A DNA stretch of 64,000 nt from Pseudanabaena sp. BC1403 (lineage in GTDB: Bacteria > Cyanobacteriota > Cyanobacteriia > Pseudanabaenales > Pseudanabaenaceae): positions 48,332 to 112,331 of the forward strand of contig NZ_PDDM01000017.1 of assembly GCF_002914585.1 (NCBI RefSeq), read 5' to 3'. Below, one piece after another: positions 44,417 through 52,877 of this stretch. The translations under genes were made by a program, and so were the position numbers. The notes below the pieces were generated by a model. It did not search any database and was not told the origin of the DNA. It was given only the letters and a program-made list of their open reading frames with translations. The first letter of the stretch is position 1. The number at the start of each line of letters is the position of its first letter.

Positions 44417-45304
44417 ATGGTTTTAACAAGTACTGAATCGATCGCTGGTCAATATTGGCTATGGCGTGAACAAAAAATTTATTTTGTCAAAGCGGGAAAC
44501 AATTCTTCGCGTCCACCGCTGCTATTAGTTCATGGATTTGGTGCATCAACTGATCATTGGCGCAAGAATATCTCAGAACTTAGTCAAGATTTTGAGGTAT
44601 ATGCGATTGATTTGTTAGGCTTTGGGCGATCGCAAAAACCTGCATGGCAATATAGTGGCAATCTTTGGCGCGATCAGCTCCATGATTTTATTACCGAAAA
44701 AATTCAACGTCCAACCGTAATTGCTGGTAACTCCCTTGGTGGTTATTCTTCGTTATGTGTAGCTGCTGATTATCCACAATCATTGGCAGGTGTGATCTTA
44801 CTTAATAGTGCGGGGCCATTTACAGATACCAATCCTCTTGGGGCTAAGAAAGTAAATCCAATCCAAAAAGCGATCACCCCAGCCTTGCAGAAAGTCTTAC
44901 GCCAGCCTTGGGCAAATCAATTGTTATTTAACTTCGTCCGTCAAAAATCCCGTATTCGTAGCACTTTAAAAAAAGTCTATTTAGATCAATCTGCTGTTAC
45001 CGATCAATTAGTTGAAGATATTTATCGTCCTTCCTGTGATCAGGGCGCTGCACAAGTTTTTGCGTCAGTATTTAGTACACCGCAAGGCAAAAAAGTCGAT
45101 GAGTTACTAGGAGCAATGAGTAGCCCATTGTTGATGATTTGGGGAGAAGGTGATCCTTGGATGAATTCCCATGCTAGGGGTGTAAAATTTCGTGAGTTTT
45201 ATCCATCACTCACAGAACATTACATTAATGCAGGACATTGCCCCCATGATGAAAGTCCAGAAATCGTGAATGGATTAATTCGTGATTGGTATTTGTCTCT
45301 ATAG
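44417..45304 (+). CDS. Alpha/beta-fold hydrolase, paralogue of the 3.6-kb gene
   Basis: 295 aa with the same plan as the protein at 3,587-4,474: LLLVHGFGASTDHWRKNI, nucleophile elbow AGNSLGGYSS, WGEGDPWMNSH and the late His in NAGHCPHDESPEIV. The catalytic triad is complete. The equal length and shared HGFGAS..HWRKNI and NAGHCP.DE.PE.V blocks show the two are paralogues. Substrate unknown; no signal peptide. It lies 78 bp after pstB beyond a terminator, so it is probably independent. Confidence 0.88.
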   Translation: MVLTSTESIAGQYWLWREQKIYFVKAGNNSSRPPLLLVHGFGASTDHWRKNISELSQDFEVYAIDLLGFGRSQKPAWQYSGNLWRDQLHDFITEKIQRPTVIAGNSLGGYSSLCVAADYPQSLAGVILLNSAGPFTDTNPLGAKKVNPIQKAITPALQKVLRQPWANQLLFNFVRQKSRIRSTLKKVYLDQSAVTDQLVEDIYRPSCDQGAAQVFASVFSTPQGKKVDELLGAMSSPLLMIWGEGDPWMNSHARGVKFREFYPSLTEHYINAGHCPHDESPEIVNGLIRDWYLSL

Positions 45305-45317
45305 ATGACATATAAAA

Positions 45318-45350
45318 CCAAAAGATAAGAGCGCCGCTCTTATCTTTTGG
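45318..45350. terminator. Hairpin after the hydrolase gene
   Basis: 16-bp arms (45318-45333 and 45335-45350), 13 bp after the stop codon, followed directly by a second longer hairpin. Confidence 0.6.
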
Positions 45351-45352
45351 AA

Positions 45353-45405
45353 CCAATAAACATTTTGAAAGGCTTGCTTTGCAAGCCTTTCAAAATGTTT
45401 ATTGG
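45353..45405. repeat. Perfect 25-bp-arm hairpin upstream of the YkgJ gene
   Basis: Arms 45353-45377 and 45381-45405 around TTT; it fills the gap between the first hairpin and the start of the next gene. Confidence 0.65.
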
Positions 45406-45464
45406 GCTTTGTGACAGCGCAAGGCGCTGTATATTGAATGAACGAACAGAGCAAAAAATATACA

Positions 45465-45812
45465 ATGGCAACTTGGCAATGCATTAGCAACTGTGGCGCT
45501 TGCTGTAATCTCGACCCGAAAGATCGCCCTGACCTTGCAGATTACCTCACCGCCGACGAACTTCAAAAATACTTAAGTATGGTGGGTAGCGACGGTTGGT
45601 GCATCAACTTCGATCGCCTCAACCGCAAATGTACAATCTATGAGCAAAGACCACGCTTTTGTCGAGTGGAACCTGAGACTTTCTATGACATGTTTGGCGT
45701 TGAGCCAGAAGAATTAGATGAGTTTGCGATCGCCTGTTGCGAAGAAAATATTGAGTCGATCTATGGAGAGCGATCGCTAGAACTCATACGTTTCGAGCAA
45801 GCAGTTAAATAA
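45465..45812 (+). CDS. YkgJ-family cysteine-cluster protein
   Basis: 115 aa from the ATG at 45465 (MATWQCISNC); an upstream ATG at 45438 would add nine polar residues. It has a cluster CISNCGACCNLDP at the N-terminus, CTIYEQRPRFCRVEP in the middle and a CC pair near residue 90, the pattern of the YkgJ/Fli-B-like zinc- or iron-binding family. Function of the family is poorly known. A long hairpin ends the gene. Confidence 0.85.
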   Translation: MATWQCISNCGACCNLDPKDRPDLADYLTADELQKYLSMVGSDGWCINFDRLNRKCTIYEQRPRFCRVEPETFYDMFGVEPEELDEFAIACCEENIESIYGERSLELIRFEQAVK

Positions 45813-45818
45813 AAACTT

Positions 45819-45871
45819 AAGCCCCAAAAAAAGCAAAGTACCCACTAGGGTACTTTGCTTTTTTTGGGCTT
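45819..45871. terminator. Terminator of the YkgJ gene
   Basis: 24- to 25-bp arms with one extra C and a 4-nt loop, 6 bp after the stop; A-run on the left, T-run on the right. Confidence 0.65.
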
Positions 45872-45879
45872 AGTTTTTT

Positions 45880-45895
45880 TGTGACCCTGATCACC
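45880..45895. promoter_or_regulatory. Candidate CRP/SyCRP1 binding site
   Basis: TGTGA-CCCTGA-TCACC matches the cAMP-receptor consensus TGTGA-N6-TCACA at 9 of 10 positions. It lies about 200 bp upstream of the 62-aa gene. Two direct repeats containing GTCACATCTAT start at 45913 and 45936, 23 bp apart. No other feature is seen in the 286-bp gap. Confidence 0.45.
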
Positions 45896-46098
45896 TGCAT
45901 GTACACATGAGAGTCACATCTATCTCTAGGTATAAGTCACATCTATATCTTTGATTTCAGAGGAAACTTATTGTTATAGAGATAGTCCTAAAGAAGCGAA
46001 GATACACCAATTCAATCGCGGTTCATCATCACTTTAACGACAATTGCTTCTCTAATTTCATTACTTCTCGAAATCAATATACGCCTAGTACAAAAATC

Positions 46099-46287
46099 AT
46101 GAGTAACAAGAGTGTCATCAGAAATCTAGTCAACCGTGCTCTTCTAGTCAAGCGTCTTACTCCTGAACTAGAGAACATGATTAATCATGAGCTTTCTGAG
46201 CAAGGCTACATTACCGATCCTGACTACGAAGCCCTAGAATATCTCATGCAAGCCGTCGATCAAGGCAAAGTCAGGCAAGTAAGCTAA
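46099..46287 (+). CDS. Small conserved protein of unknown function (62 aa)
   Basis: 62 aa, all helical in appearance: SNKSVIRNLVNRALLVKRLT, ELENMINHELSEQGYIT, DYEALEYLMQAVDQGKVRQV. No cysteine, signal or membrane segment. I believe similar short acidic proteins are widespread in cyanobacteria but cannot name a family. An unusually complex upstream region (CRP-like site, direct repeats) suggests regulated expression. Start ATG at 46099. Confidence 0.7.
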   Translation: MSNKSVIRNLVNRALLVKRLTPELENMINHELSEQGYITDPDYEALEYLMQAVDQGKVRQVS

Positions 46288-46375
46288 TAATTGGCTAATG
46301 CTCGCCAATTATTTAGACTTGATTTTAATCCTAAGGATGTAGACTAGAATTGCAAAAATTTGAAGTCTTGCTTGT

Positions 46376-47860
46376 ATGGGTTATTTGACCTATTCGCAGC
46401 TACATAATAAATATCAATCGCTATCTCGTCGGATAGGTTATTCATTGATACTTTTTGGGATAACTGCACTGATTGCGATCGCGGTGAATGCTTGCAAGTC
46501 TGAGTCTGGGATCATTCCTGTTCTACCGCAGAATCCGAATATTCAAGTATTTTTTAATCAAAATCAAGCCGCTCGATACACCGACCCATACCGTAAAATT
46601 GAGCGGCTTGGCGACAACCTTGAAAGAGTAATGATTGATAACGTCAGTAACTCTAAAGTCAGTCTTGATATTGCTGTACAGGAATTGCGGTTACCTAATA
46701 TCGCTAAAGCAATTGTCGATGCAAAATTGCGCGGTGTAAATGTCCGACTAATTCTCGAAAATAACTATAGTCGAGCTTGGAGCGAATTTACCCCTGAGCA
46801 AGTTGAGAAACTGAATGCTCGTGATCGCGATCGCTACAAAGAATTTCAAAAGTTTGCCGATATCGATAACGACGGTCGCTTAAGTGAAGATGAATTGGAT
46901 CGTCGTGATGGTTTACGGCTGATCAAACTCACCAATGTTCCTTGGATTGATGATACTGCTGATGGCTCTAAAGGCAGTGGACTAATGCATCATAAATTTA
47001 TGGTGATTGATGATCAGATCGTTTTATTGGGTTCAGCAAATTTCACCATGAGCGATATTCATGGTGACTTTACAAAGCCTCAGACTAGAGGTAATGCTAA
47101 TAATCTTGTTCGTTTAGATAGCAAAGAACTTGCGGCGAGATTTAAGCAAGAATTTAACCTTATGTGGGGAGATGGACCAAATGGGAAGCCTGACAGTTTG
47201 TTTGGCACGAAAAAACCTTCCCGTAAAATTGATTATCTCATCGTTGGTGGAGCGCAAATTCGCCTTAAGTTTTCTCCAGATTCTGAAGATACAGCAAGAG
47301 AGCAGACGAGTAATGGCCTTATCGCTACAGCGATCGCAGGAACTAAAAGCTCTGTGGATATGGCTCTCTTTGTCTATTCCGATCAATTCATATCCACAAT
47401 TCTCGAAGAGCGGCAACGGTCGAATGTACAAATTCGGGCACTAGTAGAACCTCAATTCGCTTATCGTGATTACTCGTCAACTCTTGATATGTGGGGATTT
47501 CAGTCCACCCAAGATTGCAAAACAGGCAAAAGCAGCGCATGGAAACAACCCATTAAAACCGTTGGCATTCCCAATCTTGTATCTGGAGATACGTTGCATC
47601 ATAAATTTGCGATTCTCGATCGCAATTTAATTCTTACAGGTTCACACAACTGGACAAATGCCGCAAATCATACGAACGACGAAGTTTTAGTTGCCATTCA
47701 AAATGAGACTGTAGCAGCACATTATCAAAGGGAATATGATCGTCTTTATCAAGATGTGACCTTAGGCCCCACTGCAAAACTAGTAAAAGCTACTTCCAAA
47801 AGCTGCGCTGAGCGAGTAAAAAGCATTGTAAAGCCCATGATCGAAAATTATGAATTTTAA
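46376..47860 (+). CDS. Phospholipase D-like protein with inserted EF-hand
   Basis: 494 aa. An N-terminal hydrophobic segment (YSLILFGITALIAIAVNAC) acts as anchor or lipoprotein-like signal. Two HKD motifs are present: HHKFMVIDDQIVLLGSANFT (about 205) and HHKFAILDRNLILTGSHNWT (about 408), the double motif of PLD-superfamily phosphodiesterases or nucleases. Between the first strands and the first HKD lies a perfect EF-hand loop DIDNDGRLSEDE (162-173) with D1, D3, D5, G6 and E12. That suggests calcium control. Substrate could be DNA or phospholipid. It ends 82 bp before rimO. Confidence 0.88.
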   Translation: MGYLTYSQLHNKYQSLSRRIGYSLILFGITALIAIAVNACKSESGIIPVLPQNPNIQVFFNQNQAARYTDPYRKIERLGDNLERVMIDNVSNSKVSLDIAVQELRLPNIAKAIVDAKLRGVNVRLILENNYSRAWSEFTPEQVEKLNARDRDRYKEFQKFADIDNDGRLSEDELDRRDGLRLIKLTNVPWIDDTADGSKGSGLMHHKFMVIDDQIVLLGSANFTMSDIHGDFTKPQTRGNANNLVRLDSKELAARFKQEFNLMWGDGPNGKPDSLFGTKKPSRKIDYLIVGGAQIRLKFSPDSEDTAREQTSNGLIATAIAGTKSSVDMALFVYSDQFISTILEERQRSNVQIRALVEPQFAYRDYSSTLDMWGFQSTQDCKTGKSSAWKQPIKTVGIPNLVSGDTLHHKFAILDRNLILTGSHNWTNAANHTNDEVLVAIQNETVAAHYQREYDRLYQDVTLGPTAKLVKATSKSCAERVKSIVKPMIENYEF

Positions 47861-47942
47861 TCATTACGATCGCATGGTGCTTAAGTTTTGTTAAGCTAGA
47901 GTGTCTGAAATTTTGCGCGCCAAAAATTGCGTTAATACAAAT

Positions 47943-49280
47943 ATGGTCAATCTGGTTCAAACCGTCAAACCCACCATCGCTTTCTCTCACTTGGGTTGTG
48001 AAAAGAACCGCGTCGATACTGAACACATGCTGGGCTTGTTAGTGCAAGCTGGTTATCAAGTTGATAGCAACGAAGAATTAGCAGACTATGTGATCGTCAA
48101 TACCTGTAGCTTTATCGAAGATGCTCGTCGCGAATCCGTGCGGACATTGGTTGAGCTTGCCGATATGGGCAAACGCATCGTCATCGCTGGCTGTATGGCG
48201 CAACATTTTCAGCAAGAACTACTGGATGAAATTCCTGAAGCCGTTGCTCTAGTTGGTACTGGCGACTATCAAAAAATTGTCGATGTAATTGAACGTGCTG
48301 AGAAAGGCGAACGAGTCAAAGAAGTTACTCAAGTTCCTACCTATATCGCTGATGATACTGTACCTCGCTATCGCACTACCAATGAAGCTGTCGCCTATGT
48401 CCGCGTTGCTGAAGGTTGTGACTATCGTTGTGCCTTTTGCATCATTCCCCATTTGCGCGGCGATCAGCGATCGCGATCAATTGAGTCGATTGTGACTGAA
48501 TGCGATCGCTTAGCCGCCGAAGGCGTAAAAGAAATTATTTTGATTTCGCAAATCACTACTAACTATGGCTTAGATATTTATGGACAGCCACGACTCGCTG
48601 AACTTTTAACCGCTCTTGGGCAAGTAGATGTACCTTGGATCAGGATGCATTATGCCTATCCCACGGGTTTGACTCCAAAAGTAATCAACGCGATGAAGTC
48701 CACACCTAACGTGGTTCCTTATCTGGATTTGCCTTTGCAGCATTCACATCCTGATGTGCTAAGAGCGATGAATCGTCCTTGGCAAGGGCGGATCAATGAC
48801 AAGATTATGGAGCAACTCAAAGCCGCACTGCCAAATGCTGTGACCCGTACTACCTTTATTGTCGGATTTCCCGATGAAACTGAGGAGCAGTTTGAGCATT
48901 TACTAGAATTTGTGAAGCGCCATGAATTTGATCATGTCGGCGTATTTACGTTTTCGGCAGAAGAAGGGACACCTGCCTTTGATCTGCCCAACCAATTACC
49001 CGAAGAAGTCAAACAAGACCGCCGCGATCGCATCATGGCTGCTCAACAGGAAATTTCTTTAAAGAATAACCAGTTAGAGATCGGTAAAACCGTTGATGTG
49101 CTGATCGAGCAAGAAAATCCTGATACAGGTGAACTAATTGGGCGATCGGCAAGATTTGCTCCTGATGTTGATGGTGTGGTCTATGTTCGCGATCCCCTTG
49201 GCAAAGCAACTCTTGGCTCCATGTTTTCCGTCAAAATTACCGCCGCCGATCATTATGATCTATTCGGTGAAATAGTCTAG
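47943..49280 (+). CDS. rimO: Ribosomal protein uS12 methylthiotransferase
   Basis: 445-aa radical SAM enzyme that adds a methylthio group to an Asp of ribosomal protein S12. The N-terminal UPF0004 domain has cluster ligands in [27 protein letters not shown] and IAGCMAQHF. The radical SAM motif is [22 protein letters not shown]-terminal TRAM domain covers about 375-445. The LGCEKN and RSR blocks identify RimO over MiaB. ATG at 47943 is preferred; a GTG at 47901 adds 14 unlikely residues. Confidence 0.95.
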   Translation: MVNLVQTVKPTIAFSHLGCEKNRVDTEHMLGLLVQAGYQVDSNEELADYVIVNTCSFIEDARRESVRTLVELADMGKRIVIAGCMAQHFQQELLDEIPEAVALVGTGDYQKIVDVIERAEKGERVKEVTQVPTYIADDTVPRYRTTNEAVAYVRVAEGCDYRCAFCIIPHLRGDQRSRSIESIVTECDRLAAEGVKEIILISQITTNYGLDIYGQPRLAELLTALGQVDVPWIRMHYAYPTGLTPKVINAMKSTPNVVPYLDLPLQHSHPDVLRAMNRPWQGRINDKIMEQLKAALPNAVTRTTFIVGFPDETEEQFEHLLEFVKRHEFDHVGVFTFSAEEGTPAFDLPNQLPEEVKQDRRDRIMAAQQEISLKNNQLEIGKTVDVLIEQENPDTGELIGRSARFAPDVDGVVYVRDPLGKATLGSMFSVKITAADHYDLFGEIV

Positions 49281-49498
49281 TAATTACCTCCAGCAGCTGT
49301 TGATCAAAATCCTCCACAAAAAGGGTTGTAGGGCGAAGCCCCGCAATGGGTTTTATATTTTTAGCTGTGGCGGGGTTGAAAGCAAATTGCTGTAAATAGT
49401 AAAAATCTAGAAGTCGGCACTGCCATTGCAACAGGAGGAGTAAGTCTCTAGAATCGCATGAGCGAGAATTGCTGCTTAAGGACTAAGGACTCGTTTTG

Positions 49499-49512
49499 GT
49501 ATATGTAGCTAC
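49499..49512. promoter_or_regulatory. Candidate NtcA-type site
   Basis: GTA-N8-TAC at 49499-49512, the NtcA consensus, about 240 bp upstream of the STAS gene. A -10-like TATATC lies 17 bp downstream, closer than the usual 20-24 bp. Weak; the rest of the 473-bp gap (49281-49753) shows only AT-rich sequence and no gene. Confidence 0.25.
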
Positions 49513-49753
49513 ATAATTTTTAGAAAACTTATATCAAGACGAGAAAAATAACTTTTATATAACTTTTCAACTTCTTTTTACTAACCTTTATATATCTATT
49601 AATGGTTCCACAAAATAGGAAAAAGGGAATAATAGAACTCAAGAAGCAAGAAACAAGTTTGCGTTGTCAAGCAATCTGGATTCATTGCTACATCAGTTGC
49701 TAAGCCCTAGACCGTAAACTATCACTCTCTTAAAGAATCTAAAAGGAAGAACA

Positions 49754-50179
49754 ATGGATACAATTACTAAAGTTAATCAGCTATCCTTCGACCAAGGTTT
49801 AAATAGCGAATTCGCATTTACAATTAAACTTACCAATAGCAAGTTCGACAGCCTCGAAGGAGCTGAATTTCTTGGTAAAGTTGAGTCTTGGGTTTCAGCT
49901 AACATAATGATGAACAATAAAGAAGTTCCTGTTCTGATTGTTGACATGGAAAATGTAGAATTTATTGATAGTCAAGGTTTGGAAAAGCTCTTAGCCTGTT
50001 TGAGACTAATGCAATCCCACAAAAGTAATATTCTACTTTGCTCTCAACAACCTTCTGTTCGTCTTGTATTTGAGATTACAAGAATCGATCAATTATTTGC
50101 GGTGTTCCCTAGTGTTAGCAATTTCGTAAATCGCTTTGACACTCAAAATCAAGGTTCTGAATATCTATTAGCGGCTTAG
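49754..50179 (+). CDS. STAS-domain protein
   Basis: 141-aa single STAS domain, distinct from the one at 9.9 kb. Core segments are PVLIVDMENVEFIDSQGLEKLLACLRLMQ, with the Ser of the IDSQGL motif at the phosphorylation position of antagonists, and SNILLCSQQPSVRLVFEITRIDQLFAVFP. It is therefore a plausible phosphorylatable anti-sigma antagonist or part of a partner-switching system. No kinase gene is adjacent. It has a long, AT-rich upstream region. Confidence 0.85.
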   Translation: MDTITKVNQLSFDQGLNSEFAFTIKLTNSKFDSLEGAEFLGKVESWVSANIMMNNKEVPVLIVDMENVEFIDSQGLEKLLACLRLMQSHKSNILLCSQQPSVRLVFEITRIDQLFAVFPSVSNFVNRFDTQNQGSEYLLAA

Positions 50180-50221
50180 AATCAATTCAAAAAAGCACAT
50201 AAAATGTTCTCGCTCTTATAA

Positions 50222-50264
50222 CCAAAAAGCACAAGCCTCGCTCAGCGAGGCTTGTGCTTTTTGG
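50222..50264. terminator. Terminator of the STAS gene
   Basis: 21-bp perfect arms (50222-50242 and 50244-50264), A-rich left and T-rich right, 42 bp after the stop. Confidence 0.65.
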
Positions 50265-50272
50265 CTATAACT

Positions 50273-50365
50273 TAGGACTTAAGCATCAACCAAGATTCGT
50301 AGGGGCAATTCATGAATTGCCCCTACGAATGAATAAGGCTTTCAAGTCGTTTTGCGTAAGTCCTA
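50273..50365. mobile_element. MITE-like element, 93 bp, with inner 36-bp palindrome
   Basis: Ends TAGGACTTAAGCA (50273-50285) and TGCGTAAGTCCTA (50353-50365) are inverted with one mismatch; a TAGGACTTACGCA-like end is, as I recall, common on cyanobacterial IS and MITE sequences. A perfect 36-bp palindrome occupies 50295-50330. No gene inside. Confidence 0.6.
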
Positions 50366-50403
50366 TAACTATAACTTCTATTACTTTAACGGGAGTTCAA
50401 TAG

Positions 50404-50448
50404 CACCATACATATACGCCGTGCGAAGCACGGCATAGATGTATGGTG
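50404..50448. terminator. Hairpin after hemY-type gene
   Basis: 21-bp arms with two mismatches around GAA, 58 bp beyond the protoporphyrinogen oxidase stop on the minus strand. Confidence 0.5.
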
Positions 50449-50506
50449 CAAAACCGCAAGAATCACTCTGCGATTATTCATATTTTGCGCTTTCTTCGAG
50501 CTGACG

Positions 50507-51943
50507 TTACTTTAGATATGCATCAATTTTATTGGCTTCTTGCAAACTACGCTTGATGCAGTCACCTAGAGCCACACCTCCGATAAAATTGGCACTGACA
50601 TAAAGTCCTTGAGATTTCTGTAATTCTGCTTCCACAATGGCAAGCCTTTCTAAATGTCCGATTTCGTATTGGGGGATCGCTTTATCCCATACATGAACTG
50701 CGATCGCTTTTGGTTCGGCTTTCGTGTCAGGTCGAAGAATTGTTTTCTTTAAATCTTGATGCACAGCGGCAATGATTTCTGGTTCCGAAAGTTTGGCTAG
50801 AGCGGGATCAAGCGTGCCGCCAATAAAGTTTAGTAATAGTTGCCAACCTTCTGGAGCACGTCCAGTAAATAGGCTCGATGACCAGATAGTGCCTAAAGTT
50901 CTTACTCCTTGAGTGCGGGGAATCAGATTGCCAAAGCCCTTCATATCATAGGCAAATTCGCTCTTAGGATAAGCAAGTACCACACAAGCAACGGTCGGAT
51001 AGAAAATCTCATTCAAGGCTTGACTGGCGGCTGGCAAGTAATCTTGCAGTAATTTTGCCGTGACATAGGCTGGGGTAGCGAGAACAATCGATCGCGATGT
51101 CACAGTTTCTTCACCCGTGGGTGTATCGAACTTAGAAATATAGACTTCGCCTTGTTTTTCCAGCGATCGCAAAGTCCATTGTTGTTTGATGGCTGAACCT
51201 TGCTCTCTTAACTTGGTAGCGATCGCTTCAGGCAGCATTTTTATACCTTGACGAAATGAACCTAGTTCACCAGCTTTAGTTTTGGGAATATTCGGATCAT
51301 TAATCTTTTCGGCTTTCCGTTGTTTGCTAGATAATATTGCGCCTGCGATTAACCCACCATAGGTTTCTAGACGAGCAATCTTAGAAAAGGCAGCCTTGGC
51401 ACTGAGTCGCTTGGGATCGCCTGCGTATACACCTGAGATAAACGGTGCAACTAATCTTTCAACTGCTTGTCTGCCTAGCAAACGTGAAAAGAATTGATCA
51501 ACGGATTCTTCTCCAGCCATGGCTGGACGCGCAAAGCCGATTGCACCTAGAGCTAGACGAATCTTGCCGCCCCAAGTCAATATTTTAGATGCGATCGCAC
51601 TCGCTGGAGTCATCGGTAAGGCGTTTAACTTCCCATTTAGAAAAACGAAACGGGGTAATTTGCCATCAGCTAGCACCAATTCATCCTTGAGTCCTACCTG
51701 TACCGCTAGACGCAATAGTTCAGGAGCGGGTTGGAAACTATTTGGGCCCTCTTCCCATTGATAACCTTCGTCATTTTTGGCACTGGTTATGGCTCCACCC
51801 ACACGATCCTGTGCTTCTGCTACCAAGACGCTATATTTTTTAGAGATCGCTAGTTCATGGGCGATCGTTAATCCTGAGATTCCTGCCCCAACGACAAGGA
51901 CATCTATGGGTTGATTGTTCTCAGAGGGTGGCGTGATGGTCAT
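50507..51943 (-). CDS. hemG: Protoporphyrinogen oxidase, oxygen-dependent HemY/HemG type
   Basis: 478-aa FAD protein that oxidises protoporphyrinogen IX to protoporphyrin IX, shared by haem and chlorophyll synthesis. The N-terminal FAD motif is VVGAGISGLTIAHELA, followed by EAQDRVGGAITS and GPNSFQ. LVAPFISGVYAGDPKRLSAKAAF and the C-terminal GLYVSANFIGGVALGDCIKR are family marks. Most cyanobacteria are thought to use HemJ instead, so this HemY-type gene is informative about lineage. Monocistronic on the minus strand. Confidence 0.92.
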   Translation of the reverse strand: MTITPPSENNQPIDVLVVGAGISGLTIAHELAISKKYSVLVAEAQDRVGGAITSAKNDEGYQWEEGPNSFQPAPELLRLAVQVGLKDELVLADGKLPRFVFLNGKLNALPMTPASAIASKILTWGGKIRLALGAIGFARPAMAGEESVDQFFSRLLGRQAVERLVAPFISGVYAGDPKRLSAKAAFSKIARLETYGGLIAGAILSSKQRKAEKINDPNIPKTKAGELGSFRQGIKMLPEAIATKLREQGSAIKQQWTLRSLEKQGEVYISKFDTPTGEETVTSRSIVLATPAYVTAKLLQDYLPAASQALNEIFYPTVACVVLAYPKSEFAYDMKGFGNLIPRTQGVRTLGTIWSSSLFTGRAPEGWQLLLNFIGGTLDPALAKLSEPEIIAAVHQDLKKTILRPDTKAEPKAIAVHVWDKAIPQYEIGHLERLAIVEAELQKSQGLYVSANFIGGVALGDCIKRSLQEANKIDAYLK

Positions 51944-52030
51944 AGCTAAAAGGACTTAGGGCAATTGAGCAATTTTTAGTCTAGTACAACTAAGCTCCTA
52001 TAGCTTAGTACAGGCTTTAAAAGTCTATGA

Positions 52031-52077
52031 AAGCGATTGTTTTTTCAGTGCCGCAGGTTCTAAAAAAACAATCGCTT
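52031..52077. terminator. Terminator of the DUF2811 gene
   Basis: 18-bp arms with minor mismatches (52031-52048 and 52060-52077), 13 bp beyond the stop on the minus strand and about 90 bp upstream of hemG. Confidence 0.5.
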
Positions 52078-52089
52078 ATCAAGTAGCTT

Positions 52090-52326
52090 TTACACTGAGT
52101 GCTGAAATAAAGCGTTTAGATAAACTTTGGCAGTACTGCGATAACTATTGGATGCATTATGGGATGAGCCGTGGCGATCGTTACCACCATTTTGCAACAG
52201 GAATAAAGATAAAGCGGCAGCAAATACGCGATCTTGATCCCAGTCAGGATGTGATTCTAGGTAACTTTTGAGGGTTTCGTGTAGTTCTTCAGGAATCTCT
52301 GCCAATATACTGACGGTCGTACTCAT
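52090..52326 (-). CDS. DUF2811 small protein
   Basis: 78 aa. The N-terminal half VSILAEIPEELHETLKSYL and SHPDWDQDRVFAAALSLFLL matches DUF2811, a small family found almost only in cyanobacteria. The C-terminal half is polar and variable. Function unknown. Its start lies near a region rich in DnaA-box-like sequences, but no link to replication can be claimed. Confidence 0.85.
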   Translation of the reverse strand: MSTTVSILAEIPEELHETLKSYLESHPDWDQDRVFAAALSLFLLQNGGNDRHGSSHNASNSYRSTAKVYLNALFQHSV

Positions 52327-52609
52327 GCTGAAACCTCAACTTTTAAACAAGTTTGATAGAAAAGACGCAACCATTTTCAGCGGTCGGGCTTTAATTGTGC
52401 TCGTTACTTTGGCTCTTGTCAACGTAACGAAATATCAAGTTGTAATGACAAAAGCCTGAAAGTAGTTTGGTGGAATCGGTGTTTTAGGATATTTTAATTT
52501 ACATATGTTTACAATAAGAGCCCCTAAAAAGTTTTCCCAAGTGAGGCGCTCATTCTATTAACGAATCCTTAACCAGTAAGGCAAAAGTATCTTTATCTAT
52601 AAAAGCACC

Positions 52610-52672
52610 TGTGGAAAACCAATGGTTATCTGTGGAAAAAGACACAATATCTGTGGAAAAGCCTGTGGAAAA
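52610..52672. other. Cluster of four DnaA boxes, candidate replication origin
   Basis: TGTGGAAAA (inverse of TTTTCCACA, the box reported at cyanobacterial origins) occurs at 52610, 52631, 52652 and 52664, all in one orientation, first three exactly 21 bp apart. AT-rich sequence follows (52673-52715). It lies in a 550-bp gap (52327-52877) with no gene. No dnaA, dnaN or gyrB is in the window, so the origin call is only a proposal. Confidence 0.5.
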
Positions 52673-52802
52673 CTTTTTGGTGTTTAAGTTGAAAAAAATT
52701 TTTTTCTTAATATTTATGGTGATCGCTACACAAGCAAAAAACGACATTTTACGTTTTTTGCCGTTAATGACTCAGCAATTCTAATTATGAAACCAGTTTT
52801 GG

Positions 52803-52852
52803 TTTTTTGAAAGCCGCAGACGCAGGAAAGCCCAAAACTGGCTTTCAAAAAA
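52803..52852. terminator. Hairpin after the NfeD-like gene
   Basis: 13-bp perfect arms (52803-52815 and 52840-52852) with further short complementary blocks (CCAGTTTTGG, CCAAAACTGG) that allow alternative folding; 25 bp beyond the minus-strand stop. Confidence 0.45.
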
Positions 52853-52877
52853 ACAGTTTTTAAAATGAGAATTGCTG

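Noticed and set aside
52550..52747. Minus-strand 65-aa frame with FSTG/FSTD repeats
   Set aside because: The repeated residues come directly from the TGTGGAAAA boxes; no ribosome-binding site or known family.
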